A stretch of DNA of 52,366 nucleotides from an uncultured Bacteroidales bacterium (GCA_937902805.1 CALEMB010000095.1:1-52366), one strand, 5' to 3'. Numbered from the stretch's first letter, positions 10,001-17,798 are shown. Translations and numbers: made by a program. The notes: a model not told the origin generated them from the sequence alone.

Positions 10001-10078
10001 TATGCACCGTCGGTTTATTTGCTCGAAATCAAGACAAATAATGGCATGGTGAACAAGCGTGTGATGCTGTATCGTTAG
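7037..10078 (+). CDS. T9SS surface protein: N-terminal Lcl domain, Ig-like fragment, tandem Cys repeats
   Basis: 1013 residues from the ATG at 7037, the start that gives a proper signal peptide (MKKVDVIILLAAFLSVFQVKAQ). An Lcl/DUF1566-like domain (NGWYLPSTGQL, YYWSSTERT, HPVRAVRDF) comes first. It runs straight into what looks like the second half of an Ig-like domain (GGELTYQWNTGATTQDITV). About thirteen repeats of roughly 48 residues follow, each with the pattern ACxxYxWxGxxY...SGxY...GCDSxxxLxLT. They are probably beta-rich, with the paired Cys possibly disulfide-bonded outside the cell. The protein ends in a T9SS type A sorting domain almost identical to that of 579-5222. Likely a long surface stalk carrying a lectin-like head. 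It is the second gene of a pair with 5268-7025. Confidence 0.82.
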   Translation: MKKVDVIILLAAFLSVFQVKAQSYQIGDVIQNSDGSQGVVFYINPSRTGGWMVALQDASPSCPWGTSSDIPNLNNYNPNDFYYQVLLTDLDGFANTQTIRNYQNNNNDYAAGKVDINNGWYLPSTGQLQYLFSSLTYIEPAFASAGGTTLAQEYYWSSTERTDANAWVVCFGRSTGIAGCYYSYPKTENHPVRAVRDFDMTAYGGELTYQWNTGATTQDITVSPSQTTTYSVTVSSGANCESTATKTITVNSNYNTTESAQACDNYTWNGVDYNTSGTYVQEFNTQQGCDSIATLYLTVNHSETTYLNVTACEEYQWYGSTYNQSGVYQHMLQTSAGCDSLLVLDLTIGSAFNSEENISACDSYVWRGNIYFESGTYVETVPNPSGCDSTFVLNLTVNHSETTQLNVTACENYQWYGSTYSQSGVYQHMLQTSAGCDSLLVLDLTIGSAFNSEENISACDSYVWRGNTYFESGTYVETVPNPSGCDSTFVLYLTVNHSETTHLNVTACEGYQWYGTTYSQTGVYQHMLQTSAGCDSLLVLDLTIGSAFSSEENISACDSYFWRGNTYEQSGSYTDQVPNPSGCDSVFILNLTVHYSDTVDLEPVSACDAYEWHGVTYTQSGLLTYQTTNEFGCNCLERLNLTISRSAEYEFNVTSCESYEWYGNIYDQPGVYYHELTTLQGCDSLLIMNLDLGETFIMEENVTNCGEYEWMGTIYSQSGDYQEEIQNPEGCDSLFVLHLTVGELVHYEFEQQSCGSYSWNGETYGVSGDYERVFTTASGCDSVVIMHLNISDSYAVETDTVSCGAYLWQGQVLVESGDYQIMFQTNNGCDSLVVLHLMVGDGASAAIEGMTSIYPATNLVVGVYTYHIDSTNIDPSTVRWSIDRDDWILLPHRASCDLVCGSAGTATLRAWTEGESCNVDTTLVIFARFHDVEDNASDVVRVYPNPTKGTLTIEAEGIESIRLMDMMGQVLEMNEYGRVNTATLHLGGYAPSVYLLEIKTNNGMVNKRVMLYR
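7926..8815 (+). repeat. 294-bp in-frame tandem repeat, three copies
   Basis: A 98-codon unit (two 49-residue Cys repeats) is present three times with an exact 294-bp period. For example CATCGGCAGGCTGCGATAGC begins at 8037 and recurs at 8331, and its equivalent starts at 8625. Copies 1 and 2 are almost identical over more than 100 bp; copy 3 has drifted at silent sites. This points to recent expansion by unequal crossing over, so copy number may vary between strains. Confidence 0.85.
9878..10035 (+). repeat. 158-bp sequence identical to 5022-5179
   Basis: Second copy of the identical sorting-domain segment, inside the gene at 7037-10078. Identity ends two codons before the divergent C-terminal tails. 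Confidence 0.9.
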
Positions 10079-10127
10079 TTTTTTCTCTTTTTTGGCAATA
10101 AAAGGACGGTCTAATCGTAATAATTGC

Positions 10128-10135
10128 TAAATTTG
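10128..10135 (+). promoter_or_regulatory. Bacteroidetes -7 element (TAAATTTG)
   Basis: TAAATTTG matches TAnnTTTG and lies 18 bases before the ATG at 10154. The -33 region is weak. It would let the next T9SS gene be transcribed separately from its neighbour. Confidence 0.55.
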
Positions 10136-10153
10136 CAGGCTAATTAAATTCTG

Positions 10154-12784
10154 ATGAAAATTAAGCTTTTACTGATATCGTTATTGATGCTACTGACCGC
10201 ATGGGTTATGGCCCAACCAGTAGTGATTACACCGCCTTCGGCTGTCATTGAGCCTGGTGAGTCGGTGACGCTTACAGCATCTGGCGCGCTGTATTATCAA
10301 TGGTCTCCGGCCACGGGGCTGTCGACGACGGAAGGCCCTGTCACAGTGGCCTCACCCATGGTGACTACCACTTACACATGTTCGGGCTATGGTCCAGGTG
10401 ACGAAAGCGTCTTCAATAGCAATTTCGATCAGGGTAACACAGGCTTCACCTCGGCCTATACTTACACGAACAATTTGTATGGCGAAGGGACCTATTATGT
10501 TGGTGCCAACGCCCAGGATTACCACCCTGATTTCCATGGGACGGGTCATGGTGGCTCTGGCAACTTTATGATTATCAATGGATCGACAAGCCCGCATACC
10601 AATGTCTGGACCCAGCAAATCAATGTGACCCCGAATACGGATTATGCGTTTTCCACTTGGGTATGCACGGTCAGCGCAGCTGGCAATGCGGCTTTGCTCC
10701 AGTTTGCCATCAATGGGAACCAGCTCGGTGATGTGTTTTCTGCGCCTCAATCCACAAACGAATGGCTGAGATTCTATGAATTATGGAACAGCGGCAACTC
10801 CACCACGGCCACAATTACCATTTTGAACCAGAACACCGTGGGTAGCGGCAATGACTTTGGCCTCGACGACATCTCTTTCTGCGAACTTGTGCTTTTGGGC
10901 GCACCCCAATGCACGGTTGCTGTAGAATCGATGACGGCTACGGTCAATGCCGACGACACCGAGCTTTGCGAAGGCGAATCGACGATGCTCCATGCTATTG
11001 CTACGGGAGGCGTGGGTGCCTATACCTACAGCTGGACACCAGCCAATACGCTCAACGACCCGACCTCGCAAAATCCGGTGGCCACCCCGCAAGTAGGCAG
11101 CACCACTTATACATGCCATTTCGATGATGGCTATACCACACAGGATGTCAGCGTCACGATTGTGGTGCATCCCAATGAGACCGAAGACCTCTATGAGACC
11201 ATCTGTGCGGAAGGCACCTATGACTTTTATGGTGATGTGGTGAGTGAGCCGGGTGTATATGAGCACCATCTTCAAACCCAGTATGGTTGCGACAAGACCT
11301 TGTACCTGCATTTGGACAATTGGCCTGTCCCCGCTGAGACCGTTCTCGATGAATTCATCTGTCCTGGCGAAAGCTATGAGTTCTACGGCAATTATTACGA
11401 CCATTCCTGTCAAGAGGTATATGTTGACCATACTTCCCACGGATGCGATAGCGTTGTGAGGCTTAACCTTACGGTTTATCCGGCCAACGACACAACGCTC
11501 GTCGATCCCAGCATCTGTGAGGGTGAGACCTACAACTTCCATGGCTCGATTTATAGCCAGGACGGCCAGATTGCCTATTTCGACACCATCGATCAGCATG
11601 GCTGCCTGAAAGTGGAGAAGCTGGTGCTTTCTGTCGGAGAATACCAAATGCCTCCCGTGTTGTTCCAATACGAATGCTATCCTAGCGGAACGATGCCGTC
11701 ATGGACATGGGATAAGACGGGACTGACCTATCATGAAGACACCTATGACGAAATCGTTCTCGACGACCCTGCTGGTGGCTGCCCCATCAAGCACAGACTT
11801 GACCTCAAGTTCCATCAGGAGTATTATCACGAAGAATCGAAGGTGGCTTGTGACGCCTTCTATTGGCCCATCACTGGGGTGACCTATTATGAAAGCCAAG
11901 ACCGCGTTGAAAAGACCTACCATACCACCTTCGGTGACAAGGAATGCGATAGCACCTATGTCCTGCATCTTGACATCAACACCTACGAGACGACAGAGTT
12001 CATGGTGCCATACGATGAAAGCTGTGACAGCTATTTCTGGGATAACAAAGGCCTTGAATACACCACCGATGATGCCTATGACCCAGAAAACCATGTCTAT
12101 ACCCAATCAGGAACCTATCATAGAACTTACCGTAACCTACAAGACTGCGACAGCATAGTGACCATGAACGTGCAGTTTGATTACTCGCCAACGCCAACGC
12201 CTATCTATCCCATGGATTCGACCAATACGACCCCCCATTGGGTTGTCACCGCTACGGAATTCCAGATCAACGCCTATGATTTCCAATTGTGGGACACTAA
12301 CCCGCTGTGTCGTTGGGATACGGTCACCTGGAGCCTTGAAGGTCCTGTGGAATGGGTGCTTGAGCCTTTCGGTGCTAAAGCCCAGTGCTGTAAGGTGTAT
12401 GTGTTGGACCAAGCCAATGACACCATCTGGCTGAAAGCCCATGTGTTCAACCGTTGTGCCCCTGACGAGGGCATCACACAAAAGTATTGGATGGTTTGCT
12501 CGTTCTATGGCCTTGATGAACAAGAAGATAACCGTGCTAATTTCAGTGTGATTCCCAATCCGAATAATGGGCAGATGGAGATAGTCGTGGAACACCTTAC
12601 GGGAAAAATCACTGTTAAGGTATATGATGTCAAGGGCAATATGATTGATAGTTTCCAAGCCTACAACAACTCGGAATTCGACACGATGTCCTACCATCTC
12701 GAACGTTGCGCAGGAGGCATCTATTTCTTTGTGGCTACAGGAAAGGAAGGCACGGTGTCGAAGAAGGTGGTCATCAATCGATAA
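10154..12784 (+). CDS. T9SS-secreted surface protein, paralogue of the 5268 protein
   Basis: 876 residues. A signal peptide (ending WVMAQ) is followed by an Ig-like segment starting IEPGESVTLTASGALYYQWSP, clearly homologous to the start of the 5268 protein. Then comes the shared galactose-binding-like module (GSGNDFGLDDISF), a PKD/Ig-like domain (YSWTPANTLNDPTSQNPVATP) and a series of Cys repeats with GCDS motifs. The end is a T9SS type A sorting domain (SVIPNPNNGQMEIVVEHL to VSKKVVINR). Unlike the 5268 protein it has no Lcl domain and runs unbroken to its sorting signal. It therefore shows what an intact gene of this architecture looks like. A cell-surface location is well supported; the ligand is unknown. 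Confidence 0.83.
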   Translation: MKIKLLLISLLMLLTAWVMAQPVVITPPSAVIEPGESVTLTASGALYYQWSPATGLSTTEGPVTVASPMVTTTYTCSGYGPGDESVFNSNFDQGNTGFTSAYTYTNNLYGEGTYYVGANAQDYHPDFHGTGHGGSGNFMIINGSTSPHTNVWTQQINVTPNTDYAFSTWVCTVSAAGNAALLQFAINGNQLGDVFSAPQSTNEWLRFYELWNSGNSTTATITILNQNTVGSGNDFGLDDISFCELVLLGAPQCTVAVESMTATVNADDTELCEGESTMLHAIATGGVGAYTYSWTPANTLNDPTSQNPVATPQVGSTTYTCHFDDGYTTQDVSVTIVVHPNETEDLYETICAEGTYDFYGDVVSEPGVYEHHLQTQYGCDKTLYLHLDNWPVPAETVLDEFICPGESYEFYGNYYDHSCQEVYVDHTSHGCDSVVRLNLTVYPANDTTLVDPSICEGETYNFHGSIYSQDGQIAYFDTIDQHGCLKVEKLVLSVGEYQMPPVLFQYECYPSGTMPSWTWDKTGLTYHEDTYDEIVLDDPAGGCPIKHRLDLKFHQEYYHEESKVACDAFYWPITGVTYYESQDRVEKTYHTTFGDKECDSTYVLHLDINTYETTEFMVPYDESCDSYFWDNKGLEYTTDDAYDPENHVYTQSGTYHRTYRNLQDCDSIVTMNVQFDYSPTPTPIYPMDSTNTTPHWVVTATEFQINAYDFQLWDTNPLCRWDTVTWSLEGPVEWVLEPFGAKAQCCKVYVLDQANDTIWLKAHVFNRCAPDEGITQKYWMVCSFYGLDEQEDNRANFSVIPNPNNGQMEIVVEHLTGKITVKVYDVKGNMIDSFQAYNNSEFDTMSYHLERCAGGIYFFVATGKEGTVSKKVVINR

Positions 12785-12805
12785 GGAGAATTAAAAGCAG
12801 AAGAA

Positions 12806-13453
12806 ATGAAAAGCATTGTTAAACTTGTCAGTTTGGCTTTCGTCTTGTTCGGGATGTTGTTTGCGTCGTGCACGAAAAACGACGACAGCACCATCGTCTT
12901 GATAGGAGAGGAGCGTTACATTGACGACATCCTCACCGTGATTCCCGACACGTTGAAGCCGACATTCGATGCCGTTTTTGGGAGCATTCCCACAGGCCCT
13001 GTGCCGCCAAAAATCGAAGGTTCGTATGTGGTTGACCCGAAACAGCGTGTCAGCACCAATGTGGACAATTGGCCTCTGACGGTCATCGAGCCCAATGTTT
13101 ATCTGAAGTTCTCGGACCAGCACAATGGAGTGGTCGCCCTGGACTTGAACGAAGCCACTGAGCAACTTACAGACACGGTTTTTGTCATGGGTCATCATAA
13201 GGACTTCACGGTTTATTTTATTGAAAACAAGGCCTATGACGTGCCGTTCAATGGCCAGTCGTTCCATGTGAATGTTAAACGTGGCGTTATTATGAAAGGC
13301 ACGGTGACAAGCAATGGCATATCCAATTTCAGGATCGCATCAATCATCATGGAAGCAAATGACGATTCCCAAGGTGCCTTGACCCAGTATGCGCCAGGTT
13401 CGTACTTCCTTTACAAAGACGGAAATGGGTTGGCCGAAAACTTCGATTGGTAG
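12806..13453 (+). CDS. Putative lipoprotein of unknown function
   Basis: 215 residues. The N-terminus is a lipoprotein signal (KLVSLAFVLFGMLFASC) with a lipobox Cys, so the mature protein is lipid-anchored in the envelope. I recognise no domain. The mature part looks like a compact beta-rich domain, with a TVTSNG stretch and a hydrophobic strand pattern. It starts 21 bases after the stop of the upstream T9SS gene and ends 14 bases before the next gene. It is therefore probably part of an operon with the barrel protein and BatA-like protein that follow, possibly with the T9SS protein before it. Confidence 0.7.
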   Translation: MKSIVKLVSLAFVLFGMLFASCTKNDDSTIVLIGEERYIDDILTVIPDTLKPTFDAVFGSIPTGPVPPKIEGSYVVDPKQRVSTNVDNWPLTVIEPNVYLKFSDQHNGVVALDLNEATEQLTDTVFVMGHHKDFTVYFIENKAYDVPFNGQSFHVNVKRGVIMKGTVTSNGISNFRIASIIMEANDDSQGALTQYAPGSYFLYKDGNGLAENFDW

Positions 13454-13467
13454 AAAGGTTTTGACTT

Positions 13468-14271
13468 ATGAAAAGAAGCGCATTTATCATATTGATTTTC
13501 ACATTGTTTTGTGTTGGCGCGATGGCGCAGACGGATAATACGATTTCTGTTGGCATCAAAGGTGGCGTGAATATGCCTCGTATGACATATCCTAAAAACC
13601 AATATCTGAGAAGCCTTCCCCAAGCCACCAGGTTTACTCCGATGGGAGGCATCTTTGTTGACATTCCCGTTGGTGACATCTTTGTCGTTGCACCCGAGTT
13701 CGATTATGTGCAGCGTGGCACCGATATCACCTACGAGCATAATTCCGGCATGCAGGTGCATTATAACCTTACGGTATCGTTTGTCGATTTTCGCCTGCCA
13801 TTGGAGTTTCGCCTCCCTGTCCAACCTTATTTTCAACCATACGCGACGGTTGGTGCCGAGGCAGGAATGCGTCTGGGTGGTAAGATTCACATGGACAGAA
13901 CGGAACCTGCGCGTCTTGACACGACCATCAACGTCGGTGATGCCAATTTCACCAAGATTTATGCAGGCGCTTTTGCCGGCATAGGCATCCGCAGCCTGGT
14001 GACCATCGGCAATTTCAATATGCTGCTTAAACTTAGCGCTACTTATCATCATGGCTTCCTCGACACCTATACGAAGGCCGAAAGGGAAGAGAGCGTTCAG
14101 GTTGTCAACGTGAATGCATACAATATTATGGGTAGTCGTCTGCCGCAAGGTATCGAGATATGTCTGAGCATTGGTATCCCACTGAAAGCTCCAGAGGATG
14201 ACGCTTGCCGTTCCTTCTCTCATGACCGCTATCGCCGTCATGGCAATGGCCGACATTCTTTTGGTTTCTAG
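13468..14271 (+). CDS. Outer-membrane beta-barrel protein, PorT-like family
   Basis: 267 residues with a clear signal peptide (FCVGAMAQ). The mature part opens ISVGIKGGVNMPRM, the usual first strand of the PorT/OMP_b-brl_2 group. Alternating strands follow (VAPEFDYVQRG, FVDFRLPLEFRLP, YATVGAEAGMRLGG, LCLSIGIPL-like end). The last residue is Phe, as in many outer-membrane barrels, after a basic tail RYRRHGNGRHSFGF that is less usual for the family. PorT itself is a T9SS component, but this broad family also holds many unrelated small barrels, so I do not assign the porT symbol. It is separated by only 3 bases from the BatA-like gene. Confidence 0.75.
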   Translation: MKRSAFIILIFTLFCVGAMAQTDNTISVGIKGGVNMPRMTYPKNQYLRSLPQATRFTPMGGIFVDIPVGDIFVVAPEFDYVQRGTDITYEHNSGMQVHYNLTVSFVDFRLPLEFRLPVQPYFQPYATVGAEAGMRLGGKIHMDRTEPARLDTTINVGDANFTKIYAGAFAGIGIRSLVTIGNFNMLLKLSATYHHGFLDTYTKAEREESVQVVNVNAYNIMGSRLPQGIEICLSIGIPLKAPEDDACRSFSHDRYRRHGNGRHSFGF

Positions 14272-14274
14272 CCT

Positions 14275-16299
14275 ATGCAGTTCTTATATCCATCCATGTT
14301 GTGGGGATTGTTCGCCTTGGCTATTCCCATCCTCATCCACCTGTTTAACTTCAGACGGCATAAGTTGGTGTATTTCAGCAATACTGCTGTGCTGCGTAGC
14401 ATACAACAGGAAAATGCCAAGACGAGGAAACTGAAGTATCTGGTTACATTGCTGCTACGTTGCCTCTTCATCGCTGCTTTGGTGCTGGCCTTCGCTTTTC
14501 CGTACAAGCCCGAGAAACAGATGAATGTCAATGCGGAGAATAACCTTGTAGGCATCTATATCGACAACTCGATGAGCATGAAAGGACAGTCGCAGCGGAC
14601 GACCATGCTTGAAGACGCACGGCAGTCGGCACGCGACTTGGTGCACCAACTCAGTCCTTCAAGCCGTTACCTGTTGATGACCAACAGCTTCGAGATCCAG
14701 AACGAATACCCGATGAACCAGGAAGAGATGCTAGACCAGCTCGACCGCATGAATCCCGATGGTGCGCCTTCTCCGATGGGAGAGGTCATTGACCGCTTCG
14801 AAATGCTCAGCCATCAGCATGGATTCGAGACCTCGACTTTGTTCGTTTATTCTGACTTTCAAGAAAATACCTTTGACCTGTCGGCAGCCAAGGCTGACAC
14901 GACAATGCAGGTGATTGTCGTCCCGATGATGCCTGAGTTCAAGGCCAACCTTTACATCGACTCGGTGTGGCTGGCATCGCCCATCGTTCAGGCAGGCTTG
15001 ACCAATGACTTGATGGTGCGCGTCGTCAACCAAGGCGACAAGGAGGTGAAGGGCTTGCCCGTCAACTTTACGATGAACAGTGCGATGACCGCCTCCACAA
15101 CGGTAGACATGGAGAAAAACGGCACAGCGGAGCTTTCGATGCAGTTTGTGGTGGAACATAACGGTGAGCAGAAATGCACTGTCTCGTTGATGGACCATCC
15201 CATCACCTTTGACGACAGCTACAACTTTGTGTTGAGCGTAAAGCCGAGCCTCTCCGTGGTGGAGTTGGGCACAGAGCCGTCCAACTGCGCTTTGGTTTTC
15301 GAGGACGATGAGCAGTTCCGCTACACCTTGATGGAGCCTTCGCGCTTCGATTTGGGTGCCATTGCCCAAGCCCAGCTGCTCATCGTCAACGAGACGGCGA
15401 AGATGAATGAGACTTTGCAGCAAACCTTGTTGGATGCCGTCTCTGAAGGCGCCAGTTTGATGGTGTTCCCGTCGGTTGACGACCCGAAAAATAACAGTTA
15501 TCTGTATCAAAAACTTGGACTGACCCTGATTGAGGTCGACACCAACACCACGGCGGTGGAGGATTTGGCCGTGCAACATGCCTTCTTCAGCGATATGATT
15601 CTCGACATGCCGCAGCATCCCGACCTGCCCAAGGTGGAGCAGCATGTCCGTTTGCGTTCCAATGGCATCCCGACGCCTTTGTTGACGCTTAAAAACGGTG
15701 ACCCGTTGCTGTTGTCGGAGACGGTGGGGAAGGGGCAGACCTTTGTGATGGCTACGGCGCTCAGCCCAAGGTGGAGCGACTTTGCCGATAACGCCATCTT
15801 TGTTCCGACGATGGTCAAAGCAGCCTTCATGGGTGGCAAGATGGGTCGCTTGTCCTATACCATTGGAGCGGACAAGATGTTGGTGCTGAATGATATGAGC
15901 CTTGAAGGCGACCGCCAGATTCTCTTCTCCAACGAAGACCGCAGCTTCGAACTGATGCCCGCTTCTGATGTGCGTAACGGCAAAGTGTATCTCTACTTGA
16001 ACGACAACCTGCCTGCAGCGGGGTTCTATGATCTGCTGGTGAACGACACCGTGAACCGTGTTACGGCCTGGAACGAAAGCCGTGTGGAGTCAAAGATGGT
16101 CTTTGCCGACCGTGACAAAATTGAGCCTCAGTTCAAGAAAGCAGGCTTCAACGTGGCCGCAGTCCTTGATACTTCCGACTTCGCCACTGCCGACCTCGTG
16201 GAAGCTATGGCGCATCAGTCCTCGCAGTGGAAGTTGTTTGCGTTGATTGCGCTGCTGGCATTGCTGGGAGAGATTGCTGTTTTGCGGTTTTGGAAGTGA
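14275..16299 (+). CDS. BatA-domain membrane protein
   Basis: 674 residues. The start MQFLYPSMLWGLFALAIPILIHLFNFRRHKLVYFSN is the BatA/aerotolerance N-terminal signature (first transmembrane helix, then the FRRxKxVxFSN motif), described here by its key residues. A second helix lies near residues 60-80. A von Willebrand A-like segment begins GIYIDNSMSM, with a DxSxS-type metal-site remnant. A large extracytoplasmic region follows, and a last helix (LFALIALLALLGEIAVL) closes the protein. Proteins of this form are common in Bacteroidetes and belong to the wider Bat/MoxR-associated group, but there is no moxR or other bat gene beside it. The function is unknown; a scaffold role in the envelope is an inference. 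Confidence 0.78.
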   Translation: MQFLYPSMLWGLFALAIPILIHLFNFRRHKLVYFSNTAVLRSIQQENAKTRKLKYLVTLLLRCLFIAALVLAFAFPYKPEKQMNVNAENNLVGIYIDNSMSMKGQSQRTTMLEDARQSARDLVHQLSPSSRYLLMTNSFEIQNEYPMNQEEMLDQLDRMNPDGAPSPMGEVIDRFEMLSHQHGFETSTLFVYSDFQENTFDLSAAKADTTMQVIVVPMMPEFKANLYIDSVWLASPIVQAGLTNDLMVRVVNQGDKEVKGLPVNFTMNSAMTASTTVDMEKNGTAELSMQFVVEHNGEQKCTVSLMDHPITFDDSYNFVLSVKPSLSVVELGTEPSNCALVFEDDEQFRYTLMEPSRFDLGAIAQAQLLIVNETAKMNETLQQTLLDAVSEGASLMVFPSVDDPKNNSYLYQKLGLTLIEVDTNTTAVEDLAVQHAFFSDMILDMPQHPDLPKVEQHVRLRSNGIPTPLLTLKNGDPLLLSETVGKGQTFVMATALSPRWSDFADNAIFVPTMVKAAFMGGKMGRLSYTIGADKMLVLNDMSLEGDRQILFSNEDRSFELMPASDVRNGKVYLYLNDNLPAAGFYDLLVNDTVNRVTAWNESRVESKMVFADRDKIEPQFKKAGFNVAAVLDTSDFATADLVEAMAHQSSQWKLFALIALLALLGEIAVLRFWK

Positions 16300-16353
16300 T
16301 TGCGGCTTGGTTTGTACCTCCGAAACTTACCCACTGAAAACAAGGAGTGATAA

Positions 16354-16419
16354 GCCTTCTCTCTGCCAGCAACACGCCTTTTCTCTGCGAGCGAAAAGCC
16401 TTTTCTCTCAAAAGGGTAT
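16354..16419. repeat. 22-bp tandem array, three units
   Basis: Three units begin at 16354, 16376 and 16398, each opening GCCTTYTCTCT and followed by more variable bases. The period is exactly 22 bp. It lies just downstream of the BatA-like gene. Confidence 0.75.
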
Positions 16420-16752
16420 CCTGCTGCCCGCTGCTCGCTGTCTCAATTTCGGCATCTCAGTTGTTCAAAAAAGGTATCCAAGCCCCTCGTTTCTTGCACT
16501 TGGGTAGGTCATTTCGTCTTGAAACACCCTCCAACTGACAAATAAGTGTCGATTTTTTGAAACGCACTAATGCGAGTTTGTAAGGGGTAAAGCATCGAAA
16601 ACAAGGATGTTTTCGCGGTTTTTAAGCTTTTTAGAGGGAAAAACTGAGACTAATTGTCCAGTTTTTAGGTGGGTTATCATAGATGCCGGTAGTTTAGAGA
16701 AATCGTATCTCGTTGTCTTATTGCTTTTTAGGGTATTGGTAATTTCTGAAAT

Positions 16753-16776
16753 CTTACAATCTTACAGTCTTACAGT
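16753..16776. repeat. CTTACAgt iterons, three 8-bp units
   Basis: CTTACA occurs at 16753, 16761 and 16769, an exact 8-bp period. The reverse complement TGTAAG occurs three times at 16880-16900, on the far side of an AT-rich segment, so the two clusters form an inverted pair about 105 bp apart. Confidence 0.8.
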
Positions 16777-16879
16777 TGTTATTTTGAGGTGTCATTTTCT
16801 TGTCTTTATATATATAACTATCTATATATTAAGTATTTATAGAATGATTAAAAGAGATAATTGTCATACATTTTTTAAT

Positions 16880-16900
16880 TGTAAGAACTGTAAGTGTAAG
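16880..16900. repeat. TGTAAG cluster, inverse of 16753-16776
   Basis: TGTAAG at 16880, 16889 and 16895, inverted relative to the CTTACA array. The intervening 100 bp is very A/T rich, with a run of TA steps near 16807-16830. This resembles an iteron-flanked unwinding or operator region, but no replication gene is adjacent. Confidence 0.7.
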
Positions 16901-16936
16901 GGACAACTTATAGCAGAGAAAACCAAACCCACTTTA

Positions 16937-16980
16937 TAGACCATTCGTAGACCGTTGATAGGCCACAGGTAGGCGAGCGC
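16937..16980. repeat. 11-bp tandem array, four units
   Basis: Four consecutive 11-mers start at 16937, 16948, 16959 and 16970: TAGACCATTCG, TAGACCGTTGA, TAGGCCACAGG and TAGGCGAGCGC. The TAG(A/G)C start is kept while the rest drifts. The array abuts the Abi-like remnant. Confidence 0.75.
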
Positions 16981-16994
16981 AGGCGGGCGACTAA

Positions 16995-17129
16995 TATTGG
17001 GTGAACAACATACAACCTGGCAACACCATCAAGGACGACATCCTGCAACTGATTAAGAAACACCCCAATGTCGACCCGTCGGCAATGGGATTCCCCACTG
17101 GTTGGGAGCAGGAAGCGCTGTGGAAATAA
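16995..17129 (+). pseudogene. C-terminal remnant of an Abi_2-like gene
   Basis: An open stretch of 44 codons between stops reads ...IKDDILQLIKKHPNVDPSAM, then GFPTGWEQEALWK and stop. The end pattern, with 'MGFP', a Trp and 'LW' near the stop, is how Abi_2-family abortive-infection proteins from Bacteroidetes finish. No start codon with a sensible N-terminus and no upstream catalytic region are present, so only the tail is left. The assignment rests on recall of the family's C-terminal pattern. Confidence 0.5.
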
Positions 17130-17528
17130 AGGACACCTTCACCCAAAGCCTTTCCAAAGGTAGAAAAGGCAAGCGAACCTACGTCCATCGTCTCAAGAAT
17201 CAGCATTCTTTTTTCCGTGTGTTTTTCAATGAATATCGTTCTTCCAGTTTGCTTGTACCAAACTCACGAGGCGGTAAACGGACTAGGGAACAATAGGAAC
17301 ACCTGCACGTCGATTTATAAAAAAAGTCCTTATCTTTGCAGGCTTGCAGCAGTCAACAGGCTGTAGTAAGATTATACGCAGTCATGACAACTAAAATCGC
17401 TTGCTTCTTCATCAACGATATTCGGTGCAAGGAGAAACAAAAGCTGAAGGATTGACACTAAGGACGGATATTTTTGTCAGCGACAAACATGGCTTAAAAC
17501 CATACTTTTTCTCCAGTTTTTTACAAGA

Positions 17529-17573
17529 AAAAGTACATTTTCAAGCTTTATTTTGAAAAATAGTGTACTTTTG
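17529..17573 (+). promoter_or_regulatory. Palindromic operator overlapping a TACTTTTG promoter
   Basis: An interrupted inverted repeat pairs AAAAGTACA (17529-17537) with TGTACTTTT (17564-17572), and TTTTCAA (17538-17544) with TTGAAAA (17553-17559). Its right arm overlaps the -7 element TACTTTTG (17566-17573). This arrangement suits repression by a dimeric DNA-binding protein. The only thing downstream is the 18-residue stub at 17604. Confidence 0.65.
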
Positions 17574-17603
17574 CACCTTAGTTTAATTAAAAGTGCAGAC
17601 AAA

Positions 17604-17660
17604 ATGGGAAACAGCAAGATAATAGGCAGACAAAGGGAAATGGCGGAATTGAAAATGTAG
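17604..17660 (+). pseudogene. N-terminal stub of an AAA/DUF234-type ATPase gene
   Basis: Eighteen codons, MGNSKIIGRQREMAELKM, then TAG. The 'KIIGRQREMAEL' start is characteristic of Bacteroidetes ATP-binding proteins of the AAA/DUF234 (archaeal-type ATPase) group, just before the Walker A domain. The promoter and operator are intact, but the rest of the gene is gone. The sequence passes directly into an 11-bp tandem array that begins at the last base of the stop codon. Confidence 0.6.
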
Positions 17661-17722
17661 GGCCGAAAGAGGGCCGAAGTATAATCGTAGTATAATCGAA
17701 GTATAATCCTACCGTAATCCTC
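17660..17722. repeat. 11-bp tandem array fused to the ATPase stub
   Basis: GGGCCGAAAGA (17660) and GGGCCGAAGTA (17671) are 11 bp apart. Then GTATAATCGTA, GTATAATCGAA and GTATAATCCTA follow at 17679, 17690 and 17701, with a degenerate fourth unit at 17712. The 11-bp step is kept throughout although the unit sequence changes. Confidence 0.75.
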
Positions 17723-17728
17723 TCACCA

Positions 17729-17794
17729 AGTTTGGCTGTACCGAACTCCCAGTTTGGCGGTACCAAACTCCCGGTTTGGTTGTGCCAAACTCAC
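17729..17794. repeat. 22-bp palindromic tandem array, GTTTGG(N5)CCAAAC
   Basis: Three units begin at 17729, 17751 and 17773, an exact 22-bp period. Each contains the inverted repeat GTTTGG-N5-CCAAAC (first unit CCGAAC). The third unit with its flank is duplicated near 17245-17281. Confidence 0.85.
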
Positions 17795-17798
17795 GAGG

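Noticed and set aside
16607..16939. 110-codon open frame in the relic region
   Set aside because: It spans the CTTACA and TGTAAG arrays and an AT-rich stretch, with no family resemblance and no plausible N-terminus.
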